Made by a program: the position numbers and the translations under genes
The notes under the pieces: model-generated
Told to the model about the DNA's origin: nothing
Database searches by the model: none
Seen by the model: only the letters and a program-made list of their open reading frames with translations
Assembly: GCA_017507595.1 (NCBI GenBank)
Contig: JAFWAM010000162.1
Coordinates: 1 to 7,157 of the forward strand
DNA: 7,157 nt
Source: Clostridia bacterium
GTDB taxonomy: Bacteria; Bacillota_A; Clostridia; Christensenellales; Borkfalkiaceae
Direction of reading: 5' to 3'
In this document: in pieces, positions 1 to 5,677 of the stretch
How the letters are laid out: each line of letters starts with the position of its first letter
How positions within the stretch are numbered: position 1 is the first letter of the stretch

Positions 1-1405
1 AAAGTATTACGTTCATGACCGCAAGAAAAGCCGCAAGTATAATAAAGGTCTTTACGGGGTCTGTTGGGGCAAGCTTTGCAAGAAGCATCATCGGGAAGCC
101 AAACACGATGGCGGGAAGGTTTTGATAAACTAAATTTTCCTGCGCGAAGGAAGGCTTGTCCGTGACCTCTCTTAAAAGCATCATGCCCGTTGAGGCCGTG
201 CCCGTAAGCATGCCGTACATGGCCATGAACTGCTCGTCAGCGTAGTCGGGGAAGAACTTTCTTGCGATAAACAGATTGTAAAAATAAGTGGAAACTGCAC
301 CAACGACGCCCAGTATAAGAAGGACAAGCCAGTAATCCGCAAGAAGCTGAAGCTCTATTGCGGCAAAGCCGGCAACTATCATAAGGTCAAAGGCAAAGCC
401 GCTTATCCTGTCCATCAGGAAGTTGTTTACGTAATCCTTTTTGACGGCCCCGATCCTTTTCAAAAGCTTAATGACCACCTTGATAAGCAGAGCGCTTAAT
501 ACGCCGAACAGGAAGTTAAAGCCGTAAATGGTTGCCTGCATTGAGGGTATCAATTTTGAAAGCCCCCACATAAGCACGAAGGATAAAACGTAGCCGAGAA
601 GAACAAAGCCAAGCTGAAGTGAAAGCTTGTCAATGCTTTCAACGAAGGGGGTTTCGTTGGGGCCCTTGACGGATTGCTCTGAAAGGCCTTCGGAAAGGTC
701 CTCGCCCTTTGAGATGAGCTTGCCTTTCTTCTTCATAATATTAAGATAAATAACGCCGCCGATGCTTGCGCTTAAAAAACCCAGGGCCGCAACGGTAAGA
801 CCGAAGTTTGCGCCGCCCTCAAACTGATGGTCGGTCTGATAAACGGTACCCCAGTTAAGGGCCTGGCCCGTGCCCTGGCCGTAGCCAAATGGTAAAAGCA
901 CACCTGCCGCCTTGAAAAGATCGGGCATGACCGTATATGCTAAAAGTAAGGTTATGCCAAGACCCAAAACGGCTTGGATCAGATATGTTGCGACGGTGGT
1001 AACGCCCGTATTGAAAACCTCAGCGGCCCTCTTGTTGCCCTTGCCGGGCTTGGAGGACTTTAAGCTTGAAGCGATAAAGCCAATGGCAAGGCCGTGATAT
1101 GCTATTATGTATAATACCCTTAGGCCTTTGCCGCCGAAGAAAGGAAGGTTAAAGATATTCTCCCACGTGCCGTCGGGATTTTGGCCCCTTATCATGGTGT
1201 AGACAAAGGATATGATAAGAAGGATCACGCCGCCCAGAACTGAGGTTGGGATAAGTGACTTTTTCAAAAACCCCACGGTCTTTTTAAGGACGTTTGCAAG
1301 AATAAGGCTCACTAAAAGGGCGCTTAAAACCATCAAAAAGCCCCAGGCCTCAAAGTCCCAGAAATTTACCAATTCGTCCGTCGAATTTGTCAAGAGATTT
1401 ATCAT
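1..1405 (-). CDS. gltS: GltS-like sodium/glutamate symporter (ESS family), C-terminus outside window
   Basis: Integral membrane carrier, probably a Na+-coupled symporter of glutamate or a related acid. 468 residues are visible with no stop; the C-terminus runs off the window. The sequence is mostly hydrophobic helices, with a polar charged loop near residues 224-260 dividing two halves, as in GltS. Recognisable GltS-like segments are FLKKSLIPTSVLGG (46-59), matching the FLKKYTIPEPVAGG region of E. coli GltS; GYGQGTGQALNWG (174-186), at the place of the first re-entrant-loop GGHGTGAAW; and MLTGTASTGMMLLREVT (399-415), at the place of the second, GLGATPTAIANM. The GG pair of the first loop is replaced, so substrate may differ. 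The start at 1405 has AAAGGAG (1412-1418) at good spacing; an alternative ATG at 1333 would avoid overlapping the upstream gene by 56 bases. It is the last visible gene of a unit with the acyltransferase. Family membership is fairly sure, substrate is not. Confidence 0.82.
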   Translation of the reverse strand, partial: MINLLTNSTDELVNFWDFEAWGFLMVLSALLVSLILANVLKKTVGFLKKSLIPTSVLGGVILLIISFVYTMIRGQNPDGTWENIFNLPFFGGKGLRVLYIIAYHGLAIGFIASSLKSSKPGKGNKRAAEVFNTGVTTVATYLIQAVLGLGITLLLAYTVMPDLFKAAGVLLPFGYGQGTGQALNWGTVYQTDHQFEGGANFGLTVAALGFLSASIGGVIYLNIMKKKGKLISKGEDLSEGLSEQSVKGPNETPFVESIDKLSLQLGFVLLGYVLSFVLMWGLSKLIPSMQATIYGFNFLFGVLSALLIKVVIKLLKRIGAVKKDYVNNFLMDRISGFAFDLMIVAGFAAIELQLLADYWLVLLILGVVGAVSTYFYNLFIARKFFPDYADEQFMAMYGMLTGTASTGMMLLREVTDKPSFAQENLVYQNLPAIVFGFPMMLLAKLAPTDPVKTFIILAAFLAVMNVIL

Positions 1406-2597
1406 AATTTTCTCCTTTAGTCTCGTTAAGATAGTGATAGTACACGTTGGTGAAAATAAGCCCGTTAAAGTGCTTGTCGCCCTTTAACTGATATATCTTT
1501 CCGTCCTTATAAACATCCACCTTGTTGCGTCCAAGGACGGTTACCGCCGTTATCCCATCAAAGGGGAAAACAAGTCTTTCGTCCCCCACGGTGAACTCAT
1601 AACGGTCGGAAAAAAGCAATACGTTGCTGTTTTTTTCGATCACGACGCGCTTTTTGCCGTCCACAACGTCGTATAGGCAGACCCTGTCGTCCCACATGGG
1701 CGCGGTTAGATAATCCTTTATCTTAAGGCCGTTTAAAAACTCCGTCTGATAATCGTACCAGCCCTCAACGTATTCAAAGGGGAAGTCAAACCCGACCCCC
1801 TTAAGGACCTTGTCCTCTCCGTAAAGGACGGTGCGGTTACAGGTCGTGCAGGTAATATGATCGCCTTTTGCATAAAATCTTGAAAGCCCACAGTAGGGGC
1901 AGACGTACATTGCCCTGTCAAGGTATTCCGCCCGATTTTTGCCGGGATAATTACCCGTTGGGCGACCTTCGCTGACGTAAAGATTTTCCTTTATCACGTC
2001 GTAAAGGTCCTCGTCGGAAAGCTTTAAAAAATCCTCAGCCTCCACGACGGTCTTGACCGAAATATAAGTTTTACCCTTTCTGGTCTTGTCCGCCCAACGG
2101 GGCTGTGTGCCGTAGCCGCCTTCGATATTCATGATCACAAGGGGCAGCTTAAGGGTTTTGATAAGGCTGACGATAGACGGCTTTATAAAGCCCGTCTTGC
2201 CGCTGAAGGTCCTGTTGCCCTCGGGAAAGATAGCGATGCTTCCGCCCTCGTTTCTCACCTTTAGCATGGTCATGACGGCACGGATATCGGTCATGGATTT
2301 TTTAATGGGGATGGGCGCGACGGCAAAGGTCAAAAGCTTGGATAAAAAGCCCTTGGCAAAAAGATCCTCAGAGGCAACGTAGTACAGCGGGCGCTTGAAC
2401 ATAAGCCCCACGAAAAACTGATCGAAGGCCGTCTGATGATTGCTTATTATAAGATATTGCCGCTTTTTGCTGTCGTCAAAGTCACCCTTTTTAAAGCCGT
2501 ATTTGAGCTTTGCCCAAAGGCTGAATAAGGGGCGGACCAGGGCGGTAATCAGCTTATGGCGCCACTTTATCCATTTTTTCTTCTTTTTTGTCTTCAT
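1350..2597 (-). CDS. PlsC-type lysophospholipid acyltransferase with C-terminal zinc ribbon
   Basis: Predicted 1-acyl-glycerol-3-phosphate acyltransferase-like enzyme, acting at the inner face of the membrane and transferring an acyl chain to a lysophospholipid or similar acceptor. Of 415 residues, the first ~210 are the PlsC domain: a basic N-terminus (KKKKK, 4-8), catalytic NHQTAFD with H54 and D59, a PIPIKKS segment (95-101) at motif II, and FPEGNR (124-129), the acceptor-binding motif III. After it comes a four-cysteine zinc ribbon, C233-x2-C236 and C250-x2-C253, then about 150 residues of an unrecognised beta-rich tail. Typical PlsC proteins are near 240 residues, so the tail is a real extension. 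No good Shine-Dalgarno precedes the ATG, but an in-frame TAG five codons upstream excludes a longer start. It lies 81 bases after the small membrane gene and overlaps the transporter gene by 56 bases. The exact acceptor and the role of the tail are unknown. Confidence 0.87.
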   Translation of the reverse strand: MKTKKKKKWIKWRHKLITALVRPLFSLWAKLKYGFKKGDFDDSKKRQYLIISNHQTAFDQFFVGLMFKRPLYYVASEDLFAKGFLSKLLTFAVAPIPIKKSMTDIRAVMTMLKVRNEGGSIAIFPEGNRTFSGKTGFIKPSIVSLIKTLKLPLVIMNIEGGYGTQPRWADKTRKGKTYISVKTVVEAEDFLKLSDEDLYDVIKENLYVSEGRPTGNYPGKNRAEYLDRAMYVCPYCGLSRFYAKGDHITCTTCNRTVLYGEDKVLKGVGFDFPFEYVEGWYDYQTEFLNGLKIKDYLTAPMWDDRVCLYDVVDGKKRVVIEKNSNVLLFSDRYEFTVGDERLVFPFDGITAVTVLGRNKVDVYKDGKIYQLKGDKHFNGLIFTNVYYHYLNETKGENYDKSLDKFDGRIGKFLGL

Positions 2598-2678
2598 ATG
2601 ATCACGCCGTGTCTAAGCCTTTTAAATAAGGCCCTTATCTTTTTATCGCGGGGTTTTGTTTTGATCCCTTTGCAAGGC

Positions 2679-3050
2679 CTAAATCGCCCCAAGTGGGATA
2701 TGCCCGGATATTAAACTGACAACCTGATAAAAGGCTTGGTTTTGCTCGTTTGAAAAATATTTTAAAGCGCCCCAGGCAAATGCAACGCTTATTGCCGCCA
2801 CCGCAAAGCAGATGATCATTAGCTTTGACACCTTTTTAAAGCTGACAAAGGAAAGGATCGACGACGTGAGAAAAAGTGGTATCCTCACGGCTATCCACAG
2901 GGGTAAAAAGACCAGAAGCGTAAGGGCAACACCCTCCTCCGGGGCGGTGAGAACTTTAATAAAAAGCCCCCCGAATATACCGTTTGCCACCGCGGCCGCC
3001 AAGGTGACGACGATGGTGATTATCATTAAAATTTTTCTTCCTATGCTCAT
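2679..3050 (-). CDS. Small three-helix membrane protein, unknown function
   Basis: I do not recognise the family. The protein is 123 residues with three clear hydrophobic spans (about 7-31, 41-64 and 74-94), short basic linkers (RK after residue 4, KKVSK before helix three) and a C-terminal tail of about 28 residues ending SGHIPLGAI. No catalytic motif is visible. The start at 3050 is chosen because AAAGGAG (3060-3066) precedes it at normal spacing. A longer reading frame beginning at 3101 would place the promoter -10 box inside the gene and has no ribosome binding site. It is the first gene of the unit leading to the acyltransferase and the GltS-like transporter, with 81 bases between it and the next gene, so co-transcription is plausible. 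A role beside the lipid enzyme is only a guess. Confidence 0.7.
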   Translation of the reverse strand: MSIGRKILMIITIVVTLAAAVANGIFGGLFIKVLTAPEEGVALTLLVFLPLWIAVRIPLFLTSSILSFVSFKKVSKLMIICFAVAAISVAFAWGALKYFSNEQNQAFYQVVSLISGHIPLGAI

Positions 3051-3072
3051 CGGTGATTTCTCCTTTTTGATT

Positions 3073-3108
3073 ATTATATCATTAAAGAGTGAAAAAATCA
3101 ATTGTCAA
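3073..3108 (-). promoter_or_regulatory. Predicted sigma-A-type promoter of the membrane protein/plsC/gltS unit
   Basis: Two overlapping hexamer pairs are visible. TTGATT (3101-3096) is followed after 17 bases by TATAAT (3078-3073), preceded by TG in the TGn-extended -10 arrangement. A perfect TTGACA (3108-3103) lies 16 bases from TTTAAT (3086-3081). If the TATAAT box is used, transcription would start around 3066, right at the ribosome binding site, giving a leader of only about 16 bases. Upstream is a long AT-rich stretch that could act as an UP element. The position also supports the 3050 start of the downstream gene. Confidence 0.6.
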
Positions 3109-3231
3109 CTGAAAATTTTGATATTACTTAAGTGAAATTTATTAATATTCGTTAGATAATTAATATATAAATAAAATCTGCTTTAAAGCATGATTTTTAA
3201 ATTAATGCGTGCCTTTTTCTTGCAAAAATAT
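3109..3231. other. AT-rich gap between MarR gene and membrane-protein promoter
   Basis: No gene is visible here. The stretch is far more AT-rich than the flanking genes. It holds a perfect 12-base palindrome, TGCTTTAAAGCA (3179-3190), and overlapping TTAATAT/ATTAATA repeats (about 3139-3169). These could be protein-binding sites or an UP element for the promoter at 3073-3108, but in such AT-rich DNA short palindromes arise easily. Confidence 0.35.
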
Positions 3232-3261
3232 GGCGATAAACGACTTATAGGCCCACTTTTT
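3224..3261 (-). terminator. Terminator-like element after MarR gene; copy A of the 30-nt motif
   Basis: On the minus strand, 27 bases past the MarR stop, the sequence reads AAAAAGT, GGGCC, TATAAGTCGTTTATCGCC, then ATATTTTT. A weak stem can form (TGG-C with G-CCA, plus ATAA with TTAT inside, and the A-run with the T-run), ending in TTTTT (3228-3224). It is a poorer hairpin than the two related elements after the DUF2804 gene and after dut, but it shares the conserved loop sequence and lies in the same orientation relative to its gene. Termination is plausible rather than certain. Confidence 0.5.
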
Positions 3262-3287
3262 GCTTTAGCGACCTTTTGCCTGTCCAA

Positions 3288-3737
3288 CTATTTGCGATCG
3301 TAATCGCCGCAAATTGCTTCAAGATTGTCGCAAATTGAGGCAAGGCTTTTGTAAAGGACTTCTCTTGCATCATCGGAAACGAACCTTCCCGCGGCGGCCT
3401 CAATACGGTCAATTTTTTGGGCAAGTCTTTTGCCAAGATTGGCGCCCTTGTCCGTAAGACGGATGACGTCCTGGTATCTTTTTGCCTTTGAGGTGTTGCA
3501 ATAAAGATACCCCTCCCCCTCAAGATGCTTTATGGCACGGGAAATGTTGGACTTATCCTCAGAGCTTATGTCGCAAAGCTCCTTGGCGGTAATCCCACCC
3601 GTCTTATATAAATAATACAGACAGGTCACGTGGGAGCTTTTAAGGTTAAACTCCGCCATTTCTTCCGTTTTGATTTTGTGTATGGCCCTGCCGATTTTTG
3701 CAATCAGCACGGTAAAAGCCGTAAACCGTGTTTCCAT
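3288..3737 (-). CDS. MarR-family winged helix-turn-helix transcriptional regulator
   Basis: Dimeric DNA-binding repressor of the MarR family, 149 residues, the family's usual length. N-terminal helices (about 1-45) would form part of the dimer interface. The winged helix covers about 47-98: a helix with ITAKELCDI (49-57), recognition helix DKSNISRAIKHLEGEGYL (61-78), and the wing with basic residues K84, K86, R87 ending in VIRLTDKG (91-98), which is the classic MarR wing signature. C-terminal helices (100-149) complete the dimer interface. The start at 3737 has GGAG (3748-3745) seven bases upstream; a GTG start nine codons earlier would fall within the operator palindrome and lacks a binding site. 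A consensus promoter and a perfect palindrome over the transcription start imply autorepression. Cysteines at 39, 55 and 80 could sense oxidation, but nothing in the sequence proves a ligand. It appears to be a single-gene unit. Confidence 0.92.
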   Translation of the reverse strand: METRFTAFTVLIAKIGRAIHKIKTEEMAEFNLKSSHVTCLYYLYKTGGITAKELCDISSEDKSNISRAIKHLEGEGYLYCNTSKAKRYQDVIRLTDKGANLGKRLAQKIDRIEAAAGRFVSDDAREVLYKSLASICDNLEAICGDYDRK

Positions 3738-3750
3738 AATCCTTCTCCAC

Positions 3751-3770
3751 CTTGTTGTAATCACAACAAG
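3751..3770. promoter_or_regulatory. Probable MarR operator (perfect inverted repeat)
   Basis: CTTGTTGT, four spacer bases, ACAACAAG: a perfect 8+8 inverted repeat of 20 bases, the size and symmetry expected for a MarR dimer site. It begins 13 bases upstream of the MarR start codon and covers the predicted transcription start (about 3767), so a bound repressor would block the promoter at 3774-3802. I found no second copy in the window. Confidence 0.75.
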
Positions 3771-3773
3771 ATA

Positions 3774-3802
3774 AATATATCACACTTGGTAGCCGTTGTC
3801 AA
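3774..3802 (-). promoter_or_regulatory. Promoter of the MarR gene
   Basis: TTGACA (3802-3797), a 17-base spacer, then TATATT (3779-3774) preceded by TG (TGATATATT), an extended -10. This is a near-consensus sigma-A promoter at optimal spacing. The predicted start, about 3767, falls within the adjacent palindrome. Confidence 0.8.
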
Positions 3803-3868
3803 TATCTTTGATCGTCTTTTTTATTTTTTTATATAAAAGTTGTTGCGTTATCCTTGGTAAATGGGCGC

Positions 3869-3917
3869 AAAAAAACCGCCAAAAGACGTCGATAACCGAC
3901 CTATTGGCGGACTTTTT
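3869..3917 (-). terminator. Intrinsic terminator of the DUF2804 gene; copy B of the 30-nt motif
   Basis: Minus-strand hairpin with perfect arms CCGCCAA (3910-3904) and TTGGCGG (3882-3876), followed directly by seven T residues (3875-3869). It lies 16 bases past the DUF2804 stop codon. The upstream AAAAAGT run lets it work partly in the other direction too. The 21-base loop contains ATAGGTCGGTTATCG, the conserved core shared with the elements after the MarR gene and after dut. Confidence 0.88.
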
Positions 3918-3926
3918 AGTTTTTTA

Positions 3927-4958
3927 TCATTTGTTAAAGACCCTTTCGGCAAAGCCAAGCTTGTCTTTTACCTCAAGCCGTGTGCCATCGTCTAAAATAA
4001 CGAAGCCGTTCATTTTACCAAAGACCTGATGCTGCTTGCTGCAAAGAACGAGAAGATCAGTATTGTCACACCTGTCGATAATGGGCGTAAACTCAACGTT
4101 AAACCTGCCCTCGTTATCGGTAAAGGTCCACTTGGACATATAATCGTATTTTTTGCCGTCGGCGGTCTTGGGAATATTGAAGGTTACCTTGTCAAGCTTG
4201 TGACAAACGCCGTCTAAAAAGATCATATTTTCGGAGGCCTTTGAGGTATCCCCAAATCCGTAACCGATGTTCCAGCCGAATCTTCTGCCGTCGTCAAGGT
4301 AGCAGGAAAGGCTGCCCCAATACCAAACGTTTTTATAGGTCCACACCCCCCTGCCCCAATCCAGGGTACCAAGGGTGTCGTCAACTGAAAAGTTGTAGAC
4401 CTCGTCGCCGATGGAAACAAAGCCTTCGGCACGCATGCAGTTTATCTTGGCGTTGTAATAAAAATGCTTTGGCTTTAAAAAGGGCGTGGCAATAACCATT
4501 TTGTCGTGGGGCTCGTCAGTTAAAACAAGCTCACACTTAAAATCCTTGCCGGGCTGAAAATCCTTGTAGAAAAATTTAAGGATGCGGCGGGATTTTTCCT
4601 TGATAAAGCTGCCCTCAACCTTTTTGGACTTATAAAAAATATCTCCCTTTTCGTAAGAGGGCGGAAAGTTCAGCTTGCCCCGCGACATAAGCTTGATTTC
4701 GCTTTTGGTGGTGTAGGACGGGTTTTCAAAGTCCAGATAGCTTGCCGACGCCATGGACATATAGCTGTTGTCGTCAAGGGTAAGGGCCACCGCCCTTTTG
4801 CCGTCGGTTATCAGGTAATAATCCCACTCTTTGATGCGGAGCTTCCCTGCCTTTATCATTTTTCGGTCATAAATTTTAACAAGGCCCGTAGAATACCCTG
4901 CCTCACAAAGATTGCCTGCGTGATTTAAAAGATTGCCGGGCGTAAGCTTATGTTCCAT
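3927..4958 (-). CDS. DUF2804 domain-containing protein
   Basis: A 343-residue protein of the DUF2804 family, whose biochemical function is not established. The family assignment rests on the central Trp/Gly-rich block: LDWGRGVWTYK (199-209), WYWGS (212-216) and GWNIGYGFGD (228-237), followed by a C-terminal region with DRCDN (295-299), HQVFGKMNGFV (310-320) and GFAERVFNK at the end. The domain covers nearly the full length, and there is no signal peptide or membrane helix, so it is probably cytoplasmic. The start at 4958 is preceded by GGGGGG (4963-4968), an unusually G-only ribosome binding site; a TTG four codons upstream is less likely. It is a single-gene unit, with a promoter at 4983-5011 and a strong terminator after it, divergent from dut. 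The neighbourhood gives no firm clue to function. Confidence 0.9.
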   Translation of the reverse strand: MEHKLTPGNLLNHAGNLCEAGYSTGLVKIYDRKMIKAGKLRIKEWDYYLITDGKRAVALTLDDNSYMSMASASYLDFENPSYTTKSEIKLMSRGKLNFPPSYEKGDIFYKSKKVEGSFIKEKSRRILKFFYKDFQPGKDFKCELVLTDEPHDKMVIATPFLKPKHFYYNAKINCMRAEGFVSIGDEVYNFSVDDTLGTLDWGRGVWTYKNVWYWGSLSCYLDDGRRFGWNIGYGFGDTSKASENMIFLDGVCHKLDKVTFNIPKTADGKKYDYMSKWTFTDNEGRFNVEFTPIIDRCDNTDLLVLCSKQHQVFGKMNGFVILDDGTRLEVKDKLGFAERVFNK

Positions 4959-4982
4959 AATTCCCCCCAATGGTTTTTTATT

Positions 4983-5011
4983 ATTGTAACACGAAAAATC
5001 CTCTTTTGCAA
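4983..5011 (-). promoter_or_regulatory. Promoter of the DUF2804 gene
   Basis: TTGCAA (5011-5006), a 17-base spacer, then TACAAT (4988-4983) preceded by TGT, an extended -10. The -35 box matches the consensus at four of six bases and the -10 at five of six. The predicted start, about 4976, gives a leader of about 18 bases. Confidence 0.6.
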
Positions 5012-5017
5012 TACCGA

Positions 5018-5036
5018 TTTGAAAATTTTATTCAAA
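5018..5036. promoter_or_regulatory. Inverted repeat between divergent promoters, possible operator
   Basis: TTTGAA, seven spacer bases, TTCAAA: a 6+6 inverted repeat just upstream of the DUF2804 -35 box and about 70 bases upstream of the dut -35 box. It could be an operator, but the surroundings are AT-rich and no second copy was found, so this is weak. The rest of 5037-5106 holds only A/T-rich sequence with no gene. Confidence 0.25.
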
Positions 5037-5106
5037 ATAAGTTAAAAGAACGATAAAAGTCCTTAAAGTTATTTTTTAAAACCAGCTTTTAATTTTACTT
5101 AACCAT

Positions 5107-5136
5107 TTGACAAGCCCCTTGATTTATTGGTATAAT
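5107..5136 (+). promoter_or_regulatory. Promoter of dut
   Basis: Perfect TTGACA (5107-5112), an 18-base spacer, then perfect TATAAT (5131-5136) preceded by TGG, an extended -10. It is the strongest-looking promoter in the window. The predicted start, about 5143, lies just before TAGGAG (5144-5149), the ribosome binding site of dut, so the leader is very short (about 18 bases). Confidence 0.85.
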
Positions 5137-5160
5137 TTATACGATAGGAGCTTTATTTTT

Positions 5161-5607
5161 ATGATTGAAAAACACCCTGTGAAAATCAAAAAGTTGACCA
5201 ATAGGTCGATTATCCCCACTTTTGGCACGGAATTTTCCGCCGGGGCGGACTTGTACTCCGCCGGTGACGACGTCACTATTTCGCCCAACAAAACCGCCTT
5301 GATACCAACGGGGCTTTCGGTTGAAATACCCGTTAGCTTCGTGGGGCTTATCTTTGCGAGAAGCGGCCTTGCAACAAAAAGCGGCCTTGCCCCTGCCAAC
5401 AAGGTGGGCGTAATTGACAGCGACTACCGTGGGGAGGTGCTTGTCGCCCTACACAACCACTCTGACGAGGCGCGCACCGTAAAGTACGGCGACCGCGTTG
5501 CCCAGCTTGTCATCGTGCCCTATCTTACCCCGGAGTTTGTCTTGTCCGACGACCTTACCCAAACGGAGCGCGGCGAAGGCGGCTTTGGCTCCACGGGCAA
5601 AAATTAA
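5161..5607 (+). CDS. dut: Deoxyuridine 5'-triphosphate nucleotidohydrolase (dUTPase)
   Basis: Trimeric dUTPase that hydrolyses dUTP to dUMP and pyrophosphate, keeping uracil out of DNA and supplying dUMP for thymidylate synthesis in the cytoplasm. It has 148 residues, the usual length. All five family motifs are present in order: SAGADLYS (26-33), ARSGLA (66-71), GVIDSDYRGE (83-92) with the catalytic Asp at D86, GDRVAQLV (110-117), and the C-terminal RGEGGFGSTG (137-146) that closes over the active site. No inactivating change is visible. The start at 5161 follows TAGGAG (5144-5149); a longer frame opening at 5107 would start inside the -35 box and is rejected. It is a single-gene unit with a consensus promoter and its own terminator, convergent with pgk. 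Codons 10-19 overlap a copy of the 30-nt repeat found in nearby terminators. Confidence 0.97.
   Translation: MIEKHPVKIKKLTNRSIIPTFGTEFSAGADLYSAGDDVTISPNKTALIPTGLSVEIPVSFVGLIFARSGLATKSGLAPANKVGVIDSDYRGEVLVALHNHSDEARTVKYGDRVAQLVIVPYLTPEFVLSDDLTQTERGEGGFGSTGKN
5188..5217 (+). repeat. Copy D of the 30-nt motif, inside dut
   Basis: AAAAAGT, TGACC, AATAGGTCGATTATCCCC: the same layout as the elements in the terminators at 3869-3917 and 5678-5727. It shares the 14-mer ATAGGTCGATTATC exactly with the element downstream of dut, and CCAATAGGTCG plus a following CTTTTGGC with the DUF2804 terminator. It encodes the normal-looking dUTPase segment KKLTNRSIIP, so coding need may explain part of the similarity. 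Confidence 0.6.
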
Positions 5608-5609
5608 GA

Positions 5610-5629
5610 TTTGACCTTTTTTTGTCAAA
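5610..5629 (+). other. Small hairpin just after dut stop
   Basis: TTTGAC, an eight-base pyrimidine-rich loop (C then T's), GTCAAA: a 6+6 perfect inverted repeat starting three bases past the dut stop. It has no T-run after it on the plus strand, so it is not a classical terminator. It may protect the mRNA 3' end or be chance. Confidence 0.3.
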
Positions 5630-5636
5630 AACGGCT

Positions 5637-5657
5637 AAAAACGCCCTTTTTGGGGCG
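5637..5657 (-). terminator. Possible second minus-strand terminator in the dut/pgk gap
   Basis: Read on the minus strand, CGCCC (5657-5653), a short A-rich loop, GGGCG (5646-5642), then TTTTT (5641-5637). It would catch transcripts that pass the pgk terminator at 5795-5825. The stem is only five G/C pairs, so efficiency is uncertain. Confidence 0.4.
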
Positions 5658-5677
5658 AAAAAGCTTCAAAAATCATT

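Noticed and set aside
912..1487. Plus-strand open frames antisense to the GltS-like transporter and acyltransferase
   Set aside because: They have no recognisable protein motifs and mirror the composition of the well-supported minus-strand genes.
2679..3101. Longer 140-residue form of the small membrane protein
   Set aside because: The extra 17 codons would contain the -10 box and ribosome binding site used by the ATG at 3050, and no ribosome binding site precedes 3101.
3179..3190. Palindrome TGCTTTAAAGCA as a firm operator site
   Set aside because: It is isolated, in very AT-rich DNA, unlike the MarR palindrome, and without a second copy; kept only as a note on the gap.
3738..3764. GTG start nine codons upstream for the MarR regulator
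   Set aside because: It falls inside the operator palindrome and has no ribosome binding site, while the ATG at 3737 has GGAG at seven bases.
5107..5160. N-terminal extension of dUTPase starting at 5107
   Set aside because: The putative TTG start is the -35 hexamer TTGACA itself; the ATG at 5161 has TAGGAG and gives the family's normal N-terminus.
5188..5226. A functional terminator inside dut
   Set aside because: Only CCAA/TTGG can pair around the motif there and no T-run follows, so intrinsic termination is not supported.
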